This document shows positions 53,705-62,642 of a DNA stretch of 64,000 bases, piece after piece. The stretch is from Nonlabens sp. Ci31. Lineage in GTDB: Bacteria > Bacteroidota > Bacteroidia > Flavobacteriales > Flavobacteriaceae. The notes beneath the pieces were generated by a model, which was given only the letters and a program-made list of their open reading frames with translations, was not told the origin of the DNA and did no database searches. The DNA is taken from NCBI RefSeq assembly GCF_012974865.1, contig NZ_CP043633.1, positions 2,787,501 to 2,851,500 on the forward strand, written 5' to 3'. Every line of letters starts with the position of its first letter. Position 1 is the stretch's first letter. The position numbers were made by a program, and so were the translations under genes.

Positions 53705-54219
53705 TAAAAAGTTTTTATTTATACCTGTTTATTTTTGCATCCTTAATTGCATTGGTCATCTACGTTAATGGTAGAAAATATCAAGAAAAGCTAGAAGACC
53801 AAGTGCAAAGTCTTAGAAAAGAGCTCTATGAAACAGATCAAGAGCGTAAAGAGGCTCTGTCTACAGAAGTAAAAGCCGATTATGAAAATTCGGTTTTTTC
53901 TTTAAAGGGAAACCCTGAATCAGAAAATTATTTAGACAGCATGGGTTTAGAAGCTTCTGAAGTGGAGGCTCTAGTTAGAGATCAATTGTTAGAGCTCAAT
54001 ATTAAGGAAGGTGGTAATCCATTGGTTCCTTATATAGGTCAAGGCCGTGGTTTTAGAATCAACGATACAAAGTTTATCAATCACAAATGGGTGCTCGCTA
54101 ACTTCACCGATAACGATCGCTGGGGTGATGTCGTTATACGATATGATATCAATGAGAAGAAAGAAGTAGAGATGGAAACGATTAAAGCCTTGTTGTTTGA
54201 CAAGAATACAAACAACTAA
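53701..54219 (+). CDS. Membrane-anchored coiled-coil protein, unknown
   Basis: The 172-residue product has a single N-terminal transmembrane helix (about residues 4-22) and then a coiled coil (about 26-62, KYQEKLEDQVQSLRKELYETDQERKEALS) and a C-terminal globular part ending near VIRYDINEKKEVEMETIKAL. The only start that fits is a TTG at 53701, overlapping the TGA of the MBL gene; this argues for coupling. No family recognised. Its stop codon overlaps the stop of the convergent helicase gene. Confidence 0.7.
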   Translation: MIKSFYLYLFIFASLIALVIYVNGRKYQEKLEDQVQSLRKELYETDQERKEALSTEVKADYENSVFSLKGNPESENYLDSMGLEASEVEALVRDQLLELNIKEGGNPLVPYIGQGRGFRINDTKFINHKWVLANFTDNDRWGDVVIRYDINEKKEVEMETIKALLFDKNTNN

Positions 54220-55532
54220 TCCAATCTATAAATTCGCACTTTACGTTTCTTAATTTTACTATTATTGAGCTGTTGGGTGAGGTTATAAGCCTTTTCAAAA
54301 GGTACTGCGACAAAGGCACAGTCTTGCTTTAATTCAATTTCGCCCAGTTCCTCTTTACCTAGGTTGCCTTGTTTAAAGAACAACCCAGCGATGTCTCCTT
54401 TGGAGATTTTATCTTTTCTTCCACCAGAAATAAAGAGTGTTTCCCATTTTTGATGGTGGGTTACTTTTAATCGCTCTGCATATTCTAGAGGCGTACTTTC
54501 TCCTATATAATCAGGAAGTTTATGTTTCTTATTGTGCAAAATATAAGCCGTTCCATTGGCATGCATTCTAGCTGTACGACCATTTCTATGGGTGAATTCT
54601 TCTTTGTGAAAAGGAAGCTCGTAATGAATAATAAAATCCAGCTCAGGCACATCTATTCCACGAGCCGCAAGATCTGTGGCTAGCAATAGCTGGTGGGTTC
54701 CGTTCCTAAACTTGATCAACGCACGCTCGCGATCCCGTTGCTCGAGCCCGCCATAAAAGACCGAATGAGAGATATTCCTGCTTTTTAGAAACTCACTGAC
54801 TTCTTCAATAGAATCTTTAAAATTACAAAAGATGATACCGTTACCATTGCTAGTTCGAGCAATGATTTGCTCGAGATTGATAAAACGGTTCTTAGAATCC
54901 GACGCCATGGTTTTAATCTGTAGTACACTACCGGTCTCCTTCTCAAATTTCAACACCTGGGGATTCTCTAATCCTACAAATTCAGGAATTTTCACTTTAA
55001 AAGTGGCCGAGGTCAGGATATTACGAGTCACATGGGGCAATGAACCTACTATCTCTTTCATCTCTTTTTCAAAACCAGTCTCCAGCGATTTATCAAATTC
55101 ATCTAGAATTAAAGTTTTAATAAAAGAAGGGTCAAAAGATTCACGCCTTAAATGATCAGCAATTCTTCCTGGAGTTCCTACGAGAATAGTAGGAGTGTGT
55201 TGCAAATCTTCCTTATCCTTTGCCCCGGCGCGTCCACCATAAATGGCATTTGCTTTATAACCTGTTCCCATTTCTCTAATCACTTGCTCTATTTGTATGG
55301 CAAGCTCGCGAGAAGGAACTAAAATCAATGCTTGGACTTCGGTAAGCTCTGGATTTAATAATTCGATTACTGGAAGTAGAAAAGCCAATGTTTTTCCTGT
55401 TCCAGTAGGTGAGATGATCACTGTATCTCTATGATTTGTAATGGCGTCATGCGCTTGTAACTGCATGTCGTTTAAAGAAACAATCCCCAGTTTATCCAGA
55501 ATTTGTTGACGTGATTTGATGGAATTATTCAT
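54216..55532 (-). CDS. DbpA-like DEAD-box RNA helicase
   Basis: The 438-residue protein has the helicase motifs SPTGTGKT, PSRELA, GTPGRI, the Walker B variant DEFD (LILDEFDKSLE), SAT, and RGIDVPEL/HRNGRTAR. The C-terminus, from about residue 360 (WETLFISGGRKDKISKGDIAGLFF), resembles the DbpA RNA-binding domain. In E. coli DbpA acts on 23S rRNA during ribosome assembly; the substrate here is inferred. The substitution of Ala by Phe in DEAD occurs in this branch. It is the promoter-distal neighbour of the esterase gene. Confidence 0.9.
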   Translation of the reverse strand: MNNSIKSRQQILDKLGIVSLNDMQLQAHDAITNHRDTVIISPTGTGKTLAFLLPVIELLNPELTEVQALILVPSRELAIQIEQVIREMGTGYKANAIYGGRAGAKDKEDLQHTPTILVGTPGRIADHLRRESFDPSFIKTLILDEFDKSLETGFEKEMKEIVGSLPHVTRNILTSATFKVKIPEFVGLENPQVLKFEKETGSVLQIKTMASDSKNRFINLEQIIARTSNGNGIIFCNFKDSIEEVSEFLKSRNISHSVFYGGLEQRDRERALIKFRNGTHQLLLATDLAARGIDVPELDFIIHYELPFHKEEFTHRNGRTARMHANGTAYILHNKKHKLPDYIGESTPLEYAERLKVTHHQKWETLFISGGRKDKISKGDIAGLFFKQGNLGKEELGEIELKQDCAFVAVPFEKAYNLTQQLNNSKIKKRKVRIYRLD

Positions 55533-55552
55533 GGATATTATTTTAATTTAAA

Positions 55553-56227
55553 TTACTGAGTTAAAATCCGCTTCTCCAGCCATTCTTTCATATCATAGAA
55601 ATTATCTCTAGAAACACCGTGTCCTATAGGATACTCTTTGAACATATAGTCGGCATGGATTTCTTCCATAATCTGTGGTGCTTTTTTTGCCCATTGATAA
55701 GGGATCACTTGATCTACCGTTCCATGAGAAATGAAGTAGTTGGTTTTGATCTCGCTTTTGCGAAAGCGTGCTTCTAGTCCACTTCTTCCTGCAATTAAAT
55801 CTTCATTGACATAACCACTCATCGCAACTACATTCTGGAACAATCCTGGTTGAGAAAGGCTTAAGCCATAAGCAAGAATCGCACCTTGACTAAAACCAAG
55901 AACGTTCATATTCCCAGGATCAATAGAGTAGGTAGCCTTTAATTCTTCTAGAAAGCTAGTGATTTTCACCATGCTTTCTCTCGCCTGATCGTTATCACTA
56001 AACTTACCACCTGATGCATCAAAATTGATGGCATACCATGCTGCTCCTTGAGGAGGCATTTCATAAGGGGCACGAGCTGAAACTATAAAAATGTCTTCGC
56101 TTATCTCTGGTGCAAAGGAAAAAAGGTCCTCTTCATTACTGCCGTAACCGTGCAGTAGTAAAAGCAATGGAGCATTTTCCTTACGCGCTGGTCGCGTAAT
56201 ATATGGTAAACTAAGTGATGTGTTCAA
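55553..56227 (-). CDS. Alpha/beta-hydrolase esterase (YpfH/phospholipase-carboxylesterase family)
   Basis: The 224-residue protein shows LLLLHGYGSNEEDL (oxyanion region), the nucleophile motif GFSQGAILAYG, GTVDQVIPYQWA with the Asp, and PIGHGVSRD with the His, the YpfH-type carboxylesterase set. It hydrolyses short acyl esters; the native substrate is unknown. A dispersed palindrome copy at 55752-55767 is in frame and encodes ARFRKSE near residue 155. The gene lies in a minus-strand run with the DUF4870-like and PyrC-like genes. Confidence 0.87.
   Translation of the reverse strand: MNTSLSLPYITRPARKENAPLLLLLHGYGSNEEDLFSFAPEISEDIFIVSARAPYEMPPQGAAWYAINFDASGGKFSDNDQARESMVKITSFLEELKATYSIDPGNMNVLGFSQGAILAYGLSLSQPGLFQNVVAMSGYVNEDLIAGRSGLEARFRKSEIKTNYFISHGTVDQVIPYQWAKKAPQIMEEIHADYMFKEYPIGHGVSRDNFYDMKEWLEKRILTQ
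55752..55767. repeat. Dispersed palindrome copy inside the esterase gene
   Basis: CGCTTTTGCGAAAGCG, one mismatch from consensus, in frame and translated. Confidence 0.8.
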
Positions 56228-56232
56228 TGTGG

Positions 56233-56595
56233 TTATTTAATAAAAGTGAACCATTTCTGGAAGTATTTCCCTATAAATGGTAGTAAATCTTGTTGATTGC
56301 GCAAAGTACTGATCAAGCCTAATATGGCGAGCAATACCATTAAGGTAATGATAATCAATGGCAGTAATAGCTGGTCCTTCGGAATGTTATCTGCAAATAC
56401 AGAAACTACTATGGCAATGATAGCTATACCAAACATTTGTCGGATATGAAAGCTGGCAAATTTATTTCCTTTATTGTAATTGAGAATGATAGACACACCA
56501 AAAACAGCAATAAAAACCATAAGGTGCAGGTATAAAAATACCGCGCTGGCATAAGCAAGTATCGCGAGGTTTTTAGCAGGCGGATTATCTTTCAT
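56233..56595 (-). CDS. DUF4870-like small membrane protein
   Basis: The start at 56595 (MKDNPPAKNLAILAYASAVF) overlaps the upstream PyrC-like gene by 11 bp; an ATG 11 codons earlier is also in frame. The 120-residue protein has three transmembrane helices with the DUF4870 look (LAYASAVFLYLHLMVF, HIRQMFGIAIIAIVVSVF, LLLPLIIITLMVLLAILGLIS). Function of the family is unknown. Co-directional and overlapping with its neighbour, so part of the same operon. Confidence 0.8.
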   Translation of the reverse strand: MKDNPPAKNLAILAYASAVFLYLHLMVFIAVFGVSIILNYNKGNKFASFHIRQMFGIAIIAIVVSVFADNIPKDQLLLPLIIITLMVLLAILGLISTLRNQQDLLPFIGKYFQKWFTFIK

Positions 56596-57838
56596 TCCAG
56601 AGGGCTTTTTTATTATTGATAATTCCAAACACCGTTCCTTTCATAGCTTTTCCTAGAAAGGCAGAGTTCTTAGAAGTAGAAACAATATGACTTTTTTCAA
56701 AGGTATAGCTTGTTTCTGGTTCAAAAAGGGTCAAATTAGCTATTTGTCCTTCTTTTATTTGAGGTGTTGCCTGATTAAAGACATGGTAACCCTTAGTCAG
56801 TAACCCAATAGTGGTCTCTAGGTCAGTCAGCTGATTCAAAATACCAAAAGCACTTTCTAAGCCTATGGTTCCAGCAGTTGCACGGTCAAATTCAAGGTCT
56901 TTGTGTTCTATCGTTAGCGGCGTATGATCACTCGTAACAACGTCGATTACTCCTGAGTTTAGAAACTTTTGAAGCTGTTTTACTTCTTTTTCATCTCTCA
57001 GTGGTGGCTGTATTTTAAAGTTGGCATCAAAAGTTTCTAATTCGTTACTTGATAAGGTCAAATGATGAATGGAAACGCTACAAGTCACATTTTGAGCTGT
57101 CTTTTTGTATTCTCTGATCAACTTTAAACCTTCTACCGTGCTGACAGTAGGAATGTGTAATCTTCCATTGGTATAAGTAGCGATTCTTAAATCTCTCGCT
57201 ATTTGAAGCTCTTCAGCAAGGCTGGGCATGGACTTGAGTCCTAAGTTGGTAGTAACGGTATCTTCATTGACCATCCCTTTTCCAGCGATGTCCTTATTTT
57301 GAGGAAATGACTGCACCACAGCATTAAAGGAGGATGCGTATTGCAATCCTACTTTCAACAGGTTGGCATTAGTCACTTCATGCTTGTAATCATAGAAGGA
57401 AACAGCTCCTGCTTCTTGCATGTCGTACAATTCGGCCAGGTGTTTCCCTTTTTGATTTAAGGTAAAAGAACCTACTGGCAAGATGCTCACTGCCTGATGT
57501 GCCGTTACGTTTTTCAAATATTTGATTCCCGATTGATCTTGCGGATTCGGTTGATTGTTTGGATTCAACATGATGGTGGTAAAACCGCCTGCTGCTGCTG
57601 CTTTAACACCATTTTCTAGTGTTTGTCGTTCTTCAAAACCGGGTTCTCCCAGGCTGACACTTGTATCGATCCATCCTATGGAAACATGCAAATTTGCCGC
57701 CTCGACGAGTTTGGCATTTTCCTCTTTTATTGAAGCACCTATTTTTTCAATCTTTCCATTTTTAATGAGTAGATCTCTTTTTTTGCCGTTTAAATCAGAA
57801 CCGGCATTGACGATAATCACATTTTTAAGTAGTATCAT
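56585..57838 (-). CDS. Dihydroorotase homologue without the HxH metal ligands
   Basis: The 417-residue protein has the amidohydrolase TIM-barrel of the dihydroorotase family (HIPTVSTVEGLKLIREYKK, TSDHTPLTIEHKDLEF, GTIGLESAFGILNQL). The metal-binding HxH of the strand-1 motif, normally DxHVHxREPG, reads DTSVSLGEPG here (Ser60, Ser62), so catalysis as in PyrC is unlikely. Catalytically dead dihydroorotase homologues are known as structural partners of aspartate carbamoyltransferase. No pyrB is in the window. It overlaps batA by 4 bp upstream and the DUF4870 gene downstream. Confidence 0.82.
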   Translation of the reverse strand: MILLKNVIIVNAGSDLNGKKRDLLIKNGKIEKIGASIKEENAKLVEAANLHVSIGWIDTSVSLGEPGFEERQTLENGVKAAAAGGFTTIMLNPNNQPNPQDQSGIKYLKNVTAHQAVSILPVGSFTLNQKGKHLAELYDMQEAGAVSFYDYKHEVTNANLLKVGLQYASSFNAVVQSFPQNKDIAGKGMVNEDTVTTNLGLKSMPSLAEELQIARDLRIATYTNGRLHIPTVSTVEGLKLIREYKKTAQNVTCSVSIHHLTLSSNELETFDANFKIQPPLRDEKEVKQLQKFLNSGVIDVVTSDHTPLTIEHKDLEFDRATAGTIGLESAFGILNQLTDLETTIGLLTKGYHVFNQATPQIKEGQIANLTLFEPETSYTFEKSHIVSTSKNSAFLGKAMKGTVFGIINNKKALWNER

Positions 57839-59733
57839 TTTACAAACTTTAAAATCAATAATTCACAAATTAGGAAGAATAAAGCTCCCATGACAAAGTA
57901 CTTCCACAAAGAAAGGATATTTTCTTCCTGACTGAGTTTGTACAGTAAATCATCAATAGATTCTGAAAGGTTATCCCCTAAATCTGCATTTGAATAATAT
58001 GCTAACTTGTTCTCTTGACGTTTTGCATTGAAGCTTAACGTAGAGATCTTTTGTTCTTTAATTTTCACCGTATAGTTTCCTGCAATAGATAACTCTTCTC
58101 CAGCAGTGACGAGTACATAACTATCAAAGGCTTGCTGTCTAGGAATCATTTCAGAGGAATCGTAAGAGAGGCTTAAAATATGGTCTTGATTTAGGCTCGT
58201 ATTTACGGCGATATTGTTGCTTTCACCTAGCTCGTAATACAATTTAGGAATAGGCAATGCATTTACAGCCATGTTATAAAAAACAGGAACAATAAGCGGC
58301 GAATTCTGAAAGTTGCTATTCTCTAAATTTAGGCTTGTAGTAAAGAAATAAGTAGTGTTATTCTTATATAGAAAGCTGCTTCCGTCGTCATATTTTAGTA
58401 TAGGATCTATAGCGTTTGTGGTTTTTAAAACACCAGTTACATTAGGGTATTGGAAGTTGGAGACCTGCTTGTTAAAAACACCTTTAAACAAAGGGTGATT
58501 GAAATTGATCTCGGTAATTTTCTTAGAAAAGTCGTTGTATTCTAATCCGGTCAAGCCTATGTTTTGATATCCTGAAGATTTCTGGGCAGGAATAACGACC
58601 ATATATCCACCGTTTCTGGTCAATGTATTTAATTCTTCACTAAGACTGGCAGGAATAGCACTCATTTCATTAATGATAACGATATTTTGATTCTTGATCA
58701 AATTATAATTGACTTCCATTTCTGCTACGCTGATGTACTCAAACTCTTCTCCTTTATAAAGTCGGTCTAGAAAGCTAGAGTCGGCGCCATTGATACTTAA
58801 CACCTTAATTTTTTCCTTCCTACCTGTACTTATAAAAAGCTCATTGTCAAATGAGATTCCATTGTCATTTATATAGATTCTTCCCTCAATAGGCTCATTG
58901 GTCTTTACTTCAAAATTAGCTGTTCCAGATTGATTCTCCAAAAGAACAGAAGTTTTTGCGAGTAAAATATTATTATTTTCAAAAGATAAAGTTACAGGTT
59001 GTTCCACCTTATAATTGGCGCTTAAGCCTAACTGAAGCTTTAAGTTATTGCCAGATTGGCTCTCTATAAAAACGGTATCAATAGATAGGTTATTAATTTC
59101 TTGAGGTTCTAATTTTAGAAGTTCTCTTTTTACGTTTTGCAAAGGTTCTGGAAATTGTTCTCCAGTACTATTTTGAAAATCAGATATGAGGATCATCTCT
59201 TTTGCCGCGTTCTTATTTTGGAGTAGGGAAGAGGCTTTAAGTTGCACTTGATCAAAGGTGAGTGCTTGGTTAGAATAATTATTAGAAAGCAGCTCATTAG
59301 TGATTTGCTGTCTGTTGGTATTTGCAAAGACTTTATCATTCGTAAATAGGGTAAAGACTTTATCTGCTGGTAATTTTTCTAGAAGCTGGCTGGTAGCGTT
59401 TTTATATAAGGCTCCGTTTTTACCTTTTAATTCCATGGAATAGGAGTTATCAAGATAGATAGCGGTTTGTTTTTCTTGAGTAGCGGTTTTACTTCCAGGT
59501 AAAAAGGGTTGCGCAAAAGCCATCACTATACAGGTAATAGCGGCGCAACGAGCTAACAAAGTCAACCATTTTTTAAGTTGACGACTTTTTCTAGTTTGGG
59601 TAATTAAAGGTTGGAGGAAGGCAACATTAGTAAAGGATACTTTATTAAACTTTCTAAGCTGAAAAAGGTGAACAATAATAGGAACTATAAGAAAAAATAG
59701 ACCGTAAAGTATTATTGGGTTTTTAAATAACAT
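57835..59733 (-). CDS. batA: BatA-domain membrane protein
   Basis: The 632-residue protein begins with the BatA N-terminal domain (MLFKNPIILYGLFFLIVPII...LRKFNKVSFTNVAFLQPL) and two membrane helices, followed by a von Willebrand A-like domain with a MIDAS-like DNSYS (residues about 95-100), a large beta-rich extracytoplasmic part, and a final C-terminal helix (LWKYFVMGALFFLICELLIL). Bat proteins in Bacteroidetes and spirochaetes were named for Bacteroides aerotolerance. Its stop overlaps the PyrC-like start (ATGA type), so they are coupled. Confidence 0.87.
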   Translation of the reverse strand: MLFKNPIILYGLFFLIVPIIVHLFQLRKFNKVSFTNVAFLQPLITQTRKSRQLKKWLTLLARCAAITCIVMAFAQPFLPGSKTATQEKQTAIYLDNSYSMELKGKNGALYKNATSQLLEKLPADKVFTLFTNDKVFANTNRQQITNELLSNNYSNQALTFDQVQLKASSLLQNKNAAKEMILISDFQNSTGEQFPEPLQNVKRELLKLEPQEINNLSIDTVFIESQSGNNLKLQLGLSANYKVEQPVTLSFENNNILLAKTSVLLENQSGTANFEVKTNEPIEGRIYINDNGISFDNELFISTGRKEKIKVLSINGADSSFLDRLYKGEEFEYISVAEMEVNYNLIKNQNIVIINEMSAIPASLSEELNTLTRNGGYMVVIPAQKSSGYQNIGLTGLEYNDFSKKITEINFNHPLFKGVFNKQVSNFQYPNVTGVLKTTNAIDPILKYDDGSSFLYKNNTTYFFTTSLNLENSNFQNSPLIVPVFYNMAVNALPIPKLYYELGESNNIAVNTSLNQDHILSLSYDSSEMIPRQQAFDSYVLVTAGEELSIAGNYTVKIKEQKISTLSFNAKRQENKLAYYSNADLGDNLSESIDDLLYKLSQEENILSLWKYFVMGALFFLICELLILKFVK

Positions 59734-59780
59734 CTATCCTAATTGCAATTCAAAGATACTGCCTTTGCTTAAAAAAGCAC

Positions 59781-60980
59781 TTATTTTTTAACGGTAAATG
59801 TAAAAGTTGTTCCAGTGTTGATTTTTGAATTACATTTGATGGACCCACCTAGTTTATCTACAAGAATTTTAACGGTAGAAAGTCCAATACCGTTACCTTT
59901 TTTACCAGATCGATCTGTTTGATTTAATGTGGTAAATAATTTAAAAATGTCTTCCTGTTTATCTTTTGGAATACCTATACCATTATCTTTCACACCAATT
60001 TTATAATATTCAGGCGTTATAGCTGCTGTAACTTGAATAACAATAGTTTCTTGATTGTTGTATTTAATACTATTTCCTATAAGGTTTAATAAGACTTGTT
60101 CCATAGCAGCACTGTTGCTATTAATGATAAGATTATCTTCAGGAAAAAGGAGTTGTATATCATCCCTAAGACCTAGCATTTCTTCTACTTTTTCAATAAT
60201 AGAATAAATGTCAAACTCTTCTTTATCATCGATGGCTAATTGGTCACTTTCATAATGGCTCAAAATATTATCTATGTAATCACTCATAGAAAAAGCTGTG
60301 TCTTTAATAGAGTGAAGATAACGTTTACCGTCTTCATCCAATTGGTTGCTGTATTTCTTTGATAGGAGATCAGTGGTAAGGATCATGCTCGCTAGAGGCA
60401 TTTTCATGTCATGAGACACGACTCTAGCAAAGTTCTTGAGCATCTCATTATTTTCTTGTAATAATCTTGTTTTTTCTTTGAGTTCTATATTTTTCTTGTT
60501 GAGCAGTAACTGCCTCATTACAAGGTCTGCAATCATTTCTAGAGACTTTTTCTGTTCGCTATTTAGTTTATGTGGCTTAGTATCTAGAACACAAACGGTA
60601 CCTAAAGGTAAATTGTTTTCATCTTTTAACTGGACCCCTGCATAAAATCTAATACTTTCTTCCTCTTTTAAGAAGGGAAGATTCTTAAAGTCCGGATTTT
60701 CATGAACATCTTCCATATAGAAAAAGTCACCATCATTTACGGTTGCATGAGCACAAAAGCTCAATTCTCTAGGGGAATTATCTAATTGAAGTCCTTTTTG
60801 AGATTTGAACCAAACTTCATCTTTATGAACTATAGAAATTAAACTTTTTGGAACATTAGTAAGTTTACAAGCTAACTCCGTGAGTTCATCAAGCACCTTT
60901 TCTCGTTTGGGATCGATATGAAATGACTCTAAATAAGCAAGACGCTCCAATTCACGAGGATGTAAGGGTACTTTAGTCAT
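59781..60980 (-). CDS. GAF-domain sensor histidine kinase
   Basis: The 399-residue cytoplasmic kinase has a GAF domain (about residues 25-160, with a CAHATVNDGDFFYMEDVHENP core), a coiled linker (160-185), a HisKA dimerisation domain with the phosphoacceptor His190 in RVVSHDMKMPLASM, and an ATP-binding domain with N box (LLNLIGNSIKYN), GVKDNGIGIPKDKQ and GKKGNGIGLSTVK. It lacks transmembrane segments. No response regulator gene is adjacent, so its partner is elsewhere. A TAAATTTG -7 box lies just upstream. Confidence 0.93.
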   Translation of the reverse strand: MTKVPLHPRELERLAYLESFHIDPKREKVLDELTELACKLTNVPKSLISIVHKDEVWFKSQKGLQLDNSPRELSFCAHATVNDGDFFYMEDVHENPDFKNLPFLKEEESIRFYAGVQLKDENNLPLGTVCVLDTKPHKLNSEQKKSLEMIADLVMRQLLLNKKNIELKEKTRLLQENNEMLKNFARVVSHDMKMPLASMILTTDLLSKKYSNQLDEDGKRYLHSIKDTAFSMSDYIDNILSHYESDQLAIDDKEEFDIYSIIEKVEEMLGLRDDIQLLFPEDNLIINSNSAAMEQVLLNLIGNSIKYNNQETIVIQVTAAITPEYYKIGVKDNGIGIPKDKQEDIFKLFTTLNQTDRSGKKGNGIGLSTVKILVDKLGGSIKCNSKINTGTTFTFTVKK

Positions 60981-61047
60981 TAGTTGGCTGAATAAATTTC
61001 ACAAATTTAACACAATTTACTCTTAATATTATCACAATTTTATTCAG

Positions 61048-61815
61048 CTATAATTCTTTAAAAGCCCCTAATCCAAAAAGAGCAAAATCATATTTAATAG
61101 GGTCTTTAGGATCAAATATTCTAAGAATTTTGTCCAATTCGGCAACGGCTTTTGCATCGTTTTGTTTGCGTTTAAGCAGTTTAAGTTTGCGAGCGACATT
61201 TCCAGTATGTACATCTAATGGTAGTGATAAAGCACTCATAGGAATGGAGTTCCATATTCCAAAATCTACACCAGCATTGTCTTTTCTCACCATCCAGCGC
61301 AGGAACATGTTGATGCGTTTTGCACTGCTATTTTTCATGGGATCACTGACGTGCTTTTGGGTGCGTGGCAAGTGATCTACCTCAAAAAAGCTGGTTTTAA
61401 ATTGGGAGATGGCTTCTTGCAAATTTGCTTTTTCTTGATACGCTTTCGCGAAAGCGTGCTCTAAACCATCATGCTTCTTTTCTAAATGCTGCAAGGATCG
61501 CATAAAGGTCTTACAATCTTCACTATTAAAAGTGCGGTGTACAAAACCATCAAATCTATCCAAGTCACTTTCTTCATGGTTTCTTATAAAATCTGCTGGA
61601 GATTGATCGAGGAGCGTCATCAATTTGTTGGCATTATTGATAATGGACTTGCGATTTCCCCATGCAATGGTGGCGACAAGAAAGCTTGCTATTTCTATAT
61701 CCTTTTTATCAGTAAAAAGATGCGGTATCTGAATAGGATCGTGAGGTATAAAATCTGGGGTGTTGTATTGCTCGACTTTAACATCGAGAAATTCTTTAAG
61801 TTCTTTTCGGTTCAT
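61048..61815 (-). CDS. TIGR02757-family protein
   Basis: The 255-residue protein belongs to a Bacteroidota/epsilon-proteobacterial family of unknown role (core ASFLVATIAWGNRKSIINNANKLM, HRTFNSEDCKTFMRSLQHLE, MFLRWMVRKDNAGVDFGIW, PLDVHTGNVARKLKLLKRK). It is predicted to be helical and cytoplasmic. A perfect copy of the dispersed palindrome lies in frame at 61441-61456 and encodes AFAKA (residues 121-125), possibly an inserted loop. Start at 61815. Confidence 0.87.
   Translation of the reverse strand: MNRKELKEFLDVKVEQYNTPDFIPHDPIQIPHLFTDKKDIEIASFLVATIAWGNRKSIINNANKLMTLLDQSPADFIRNHEESDLDRFDGFVHRTFNSEDCKTFMRSLQHLEKKHDGLEHAFAKAYQEKANLQEAISQFKTSFFEVDHLPRTQKHVSDPMKNSSAKRINMFLRWMVRKDNAGVDFGIWNSIPMSALSLPLDVHTGNVARKLKLLKRKQNDAKAVAELDKILRIFDPKDPIKYDFALFGLGAFKEL
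61441..61456. repeat. Dispersed palindrome copy inside the TIGR02757 gene
   Basis: Perfect CGCTTTCGCGAAAGCG, translated as AFAKA-type residues. Confidence 0.9.
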
Positions 61816-61962
61816 ATGAAACCAGTTTTATTTTTAAATATCGCATATACATTCCTTTTTTTAGCCTTAAAAATGATAACTTCATACCGGCAAGACTTAT
61901 GTAGCTAGTCTTCATAAGCTCAAAAATAATTGAGTTTATAAGCAGGACATTCAAACTAATGC

Positions 61963-62622
61963 TTATAGAAATTTACCATCACTCATTACCAGTTTGCGGT
62001 CTGCGAGGTCTGCGAGTTCTTCATTATGAGTAACAATAACAAAAGTCTGATTGAATTCTTTCCTCAATTGAAAAATCAATTCATGGAGGTCGTGAGCTGT
62101 TGCGCTGTCCAGGTTTCCTGTAGGTTCGTCTGCAAAGATTACCTTAGGATTGTTTATTAAAGCTCTTGCAACGGCAACACGTTGTTGTTCACCGCCAGAA
62201 AGCGCGCCTGGCTTGTGATCCATTCGATCTGATAATTTGAGATAAGAAAGGAGCTCTTTAGCTCGTTTCTCAGCTTCTGATTTATCAGTGTTTGCAATGT
62301 AAGCAGGGATGCAAACGTTTTCTAAAGCTGTAAATTCAGGTAATAATTGATGAAATTGGAATATAAAGCCAAGTGATTTATTTCTAAATTTATTAAGCTG
62401 TTTACCACTAAGATTCATCATGTCTGTACCATCTATTTCAAGACTACTACCGGTTCTGAGATCTGGTTTTTCTAAGGTACCTAGAATATGTAATAAGGTG
62501 GTTTTACCAGCACCTGAACTACCGACAACACTAGCTATTTCACCAGCTTTAATTTCTAGATCTACGCCTTTAAGCACTTGTAAATCACCAAAACTTTTAT
62601 AAATCTGTACTGCTTTAATCAT
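61963..62622 (-). CDS. LolD-type ABC transporter ATP-binding protein
   Basis: The 219-residue ATPase has Walker [13 protein letters not shown] loop, signature [15 protein letters not shown] and Walker [13 protein letters not shown], with a H loop [15 protein letters not shown]. The close match to the LolD/MacB branch ([22 protein letters not shown]) suggests lipoprotein release or export. The permease is not adjacent. It lies 20 bp from the DUF5916 gene upstream and is probably its co-transcript. Confidence 0.92.
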   Translation of the reverse strand: MIKAVQIYKSFGDLQVLKGVDLEIKAGEIASVVGSSGAGKTTLLHILGTLEKPDLRTGSSLEIDGTDMMNLSGKQLNKFRNKSLGFIFQFHQLLPEFTALENVCIPAYIANTDKSEAEKRAKELLSYLKLSDRMDHKPGALSGGEQQRVAVARALINNPKVIFADEPTGNLDSATAHDLHELIFQLRKEFNQTFVIVTHNEELADLADRKLVMSDGKFL

Positions 62623-62642
62623 AATAACAAAGTAATGGGTTT

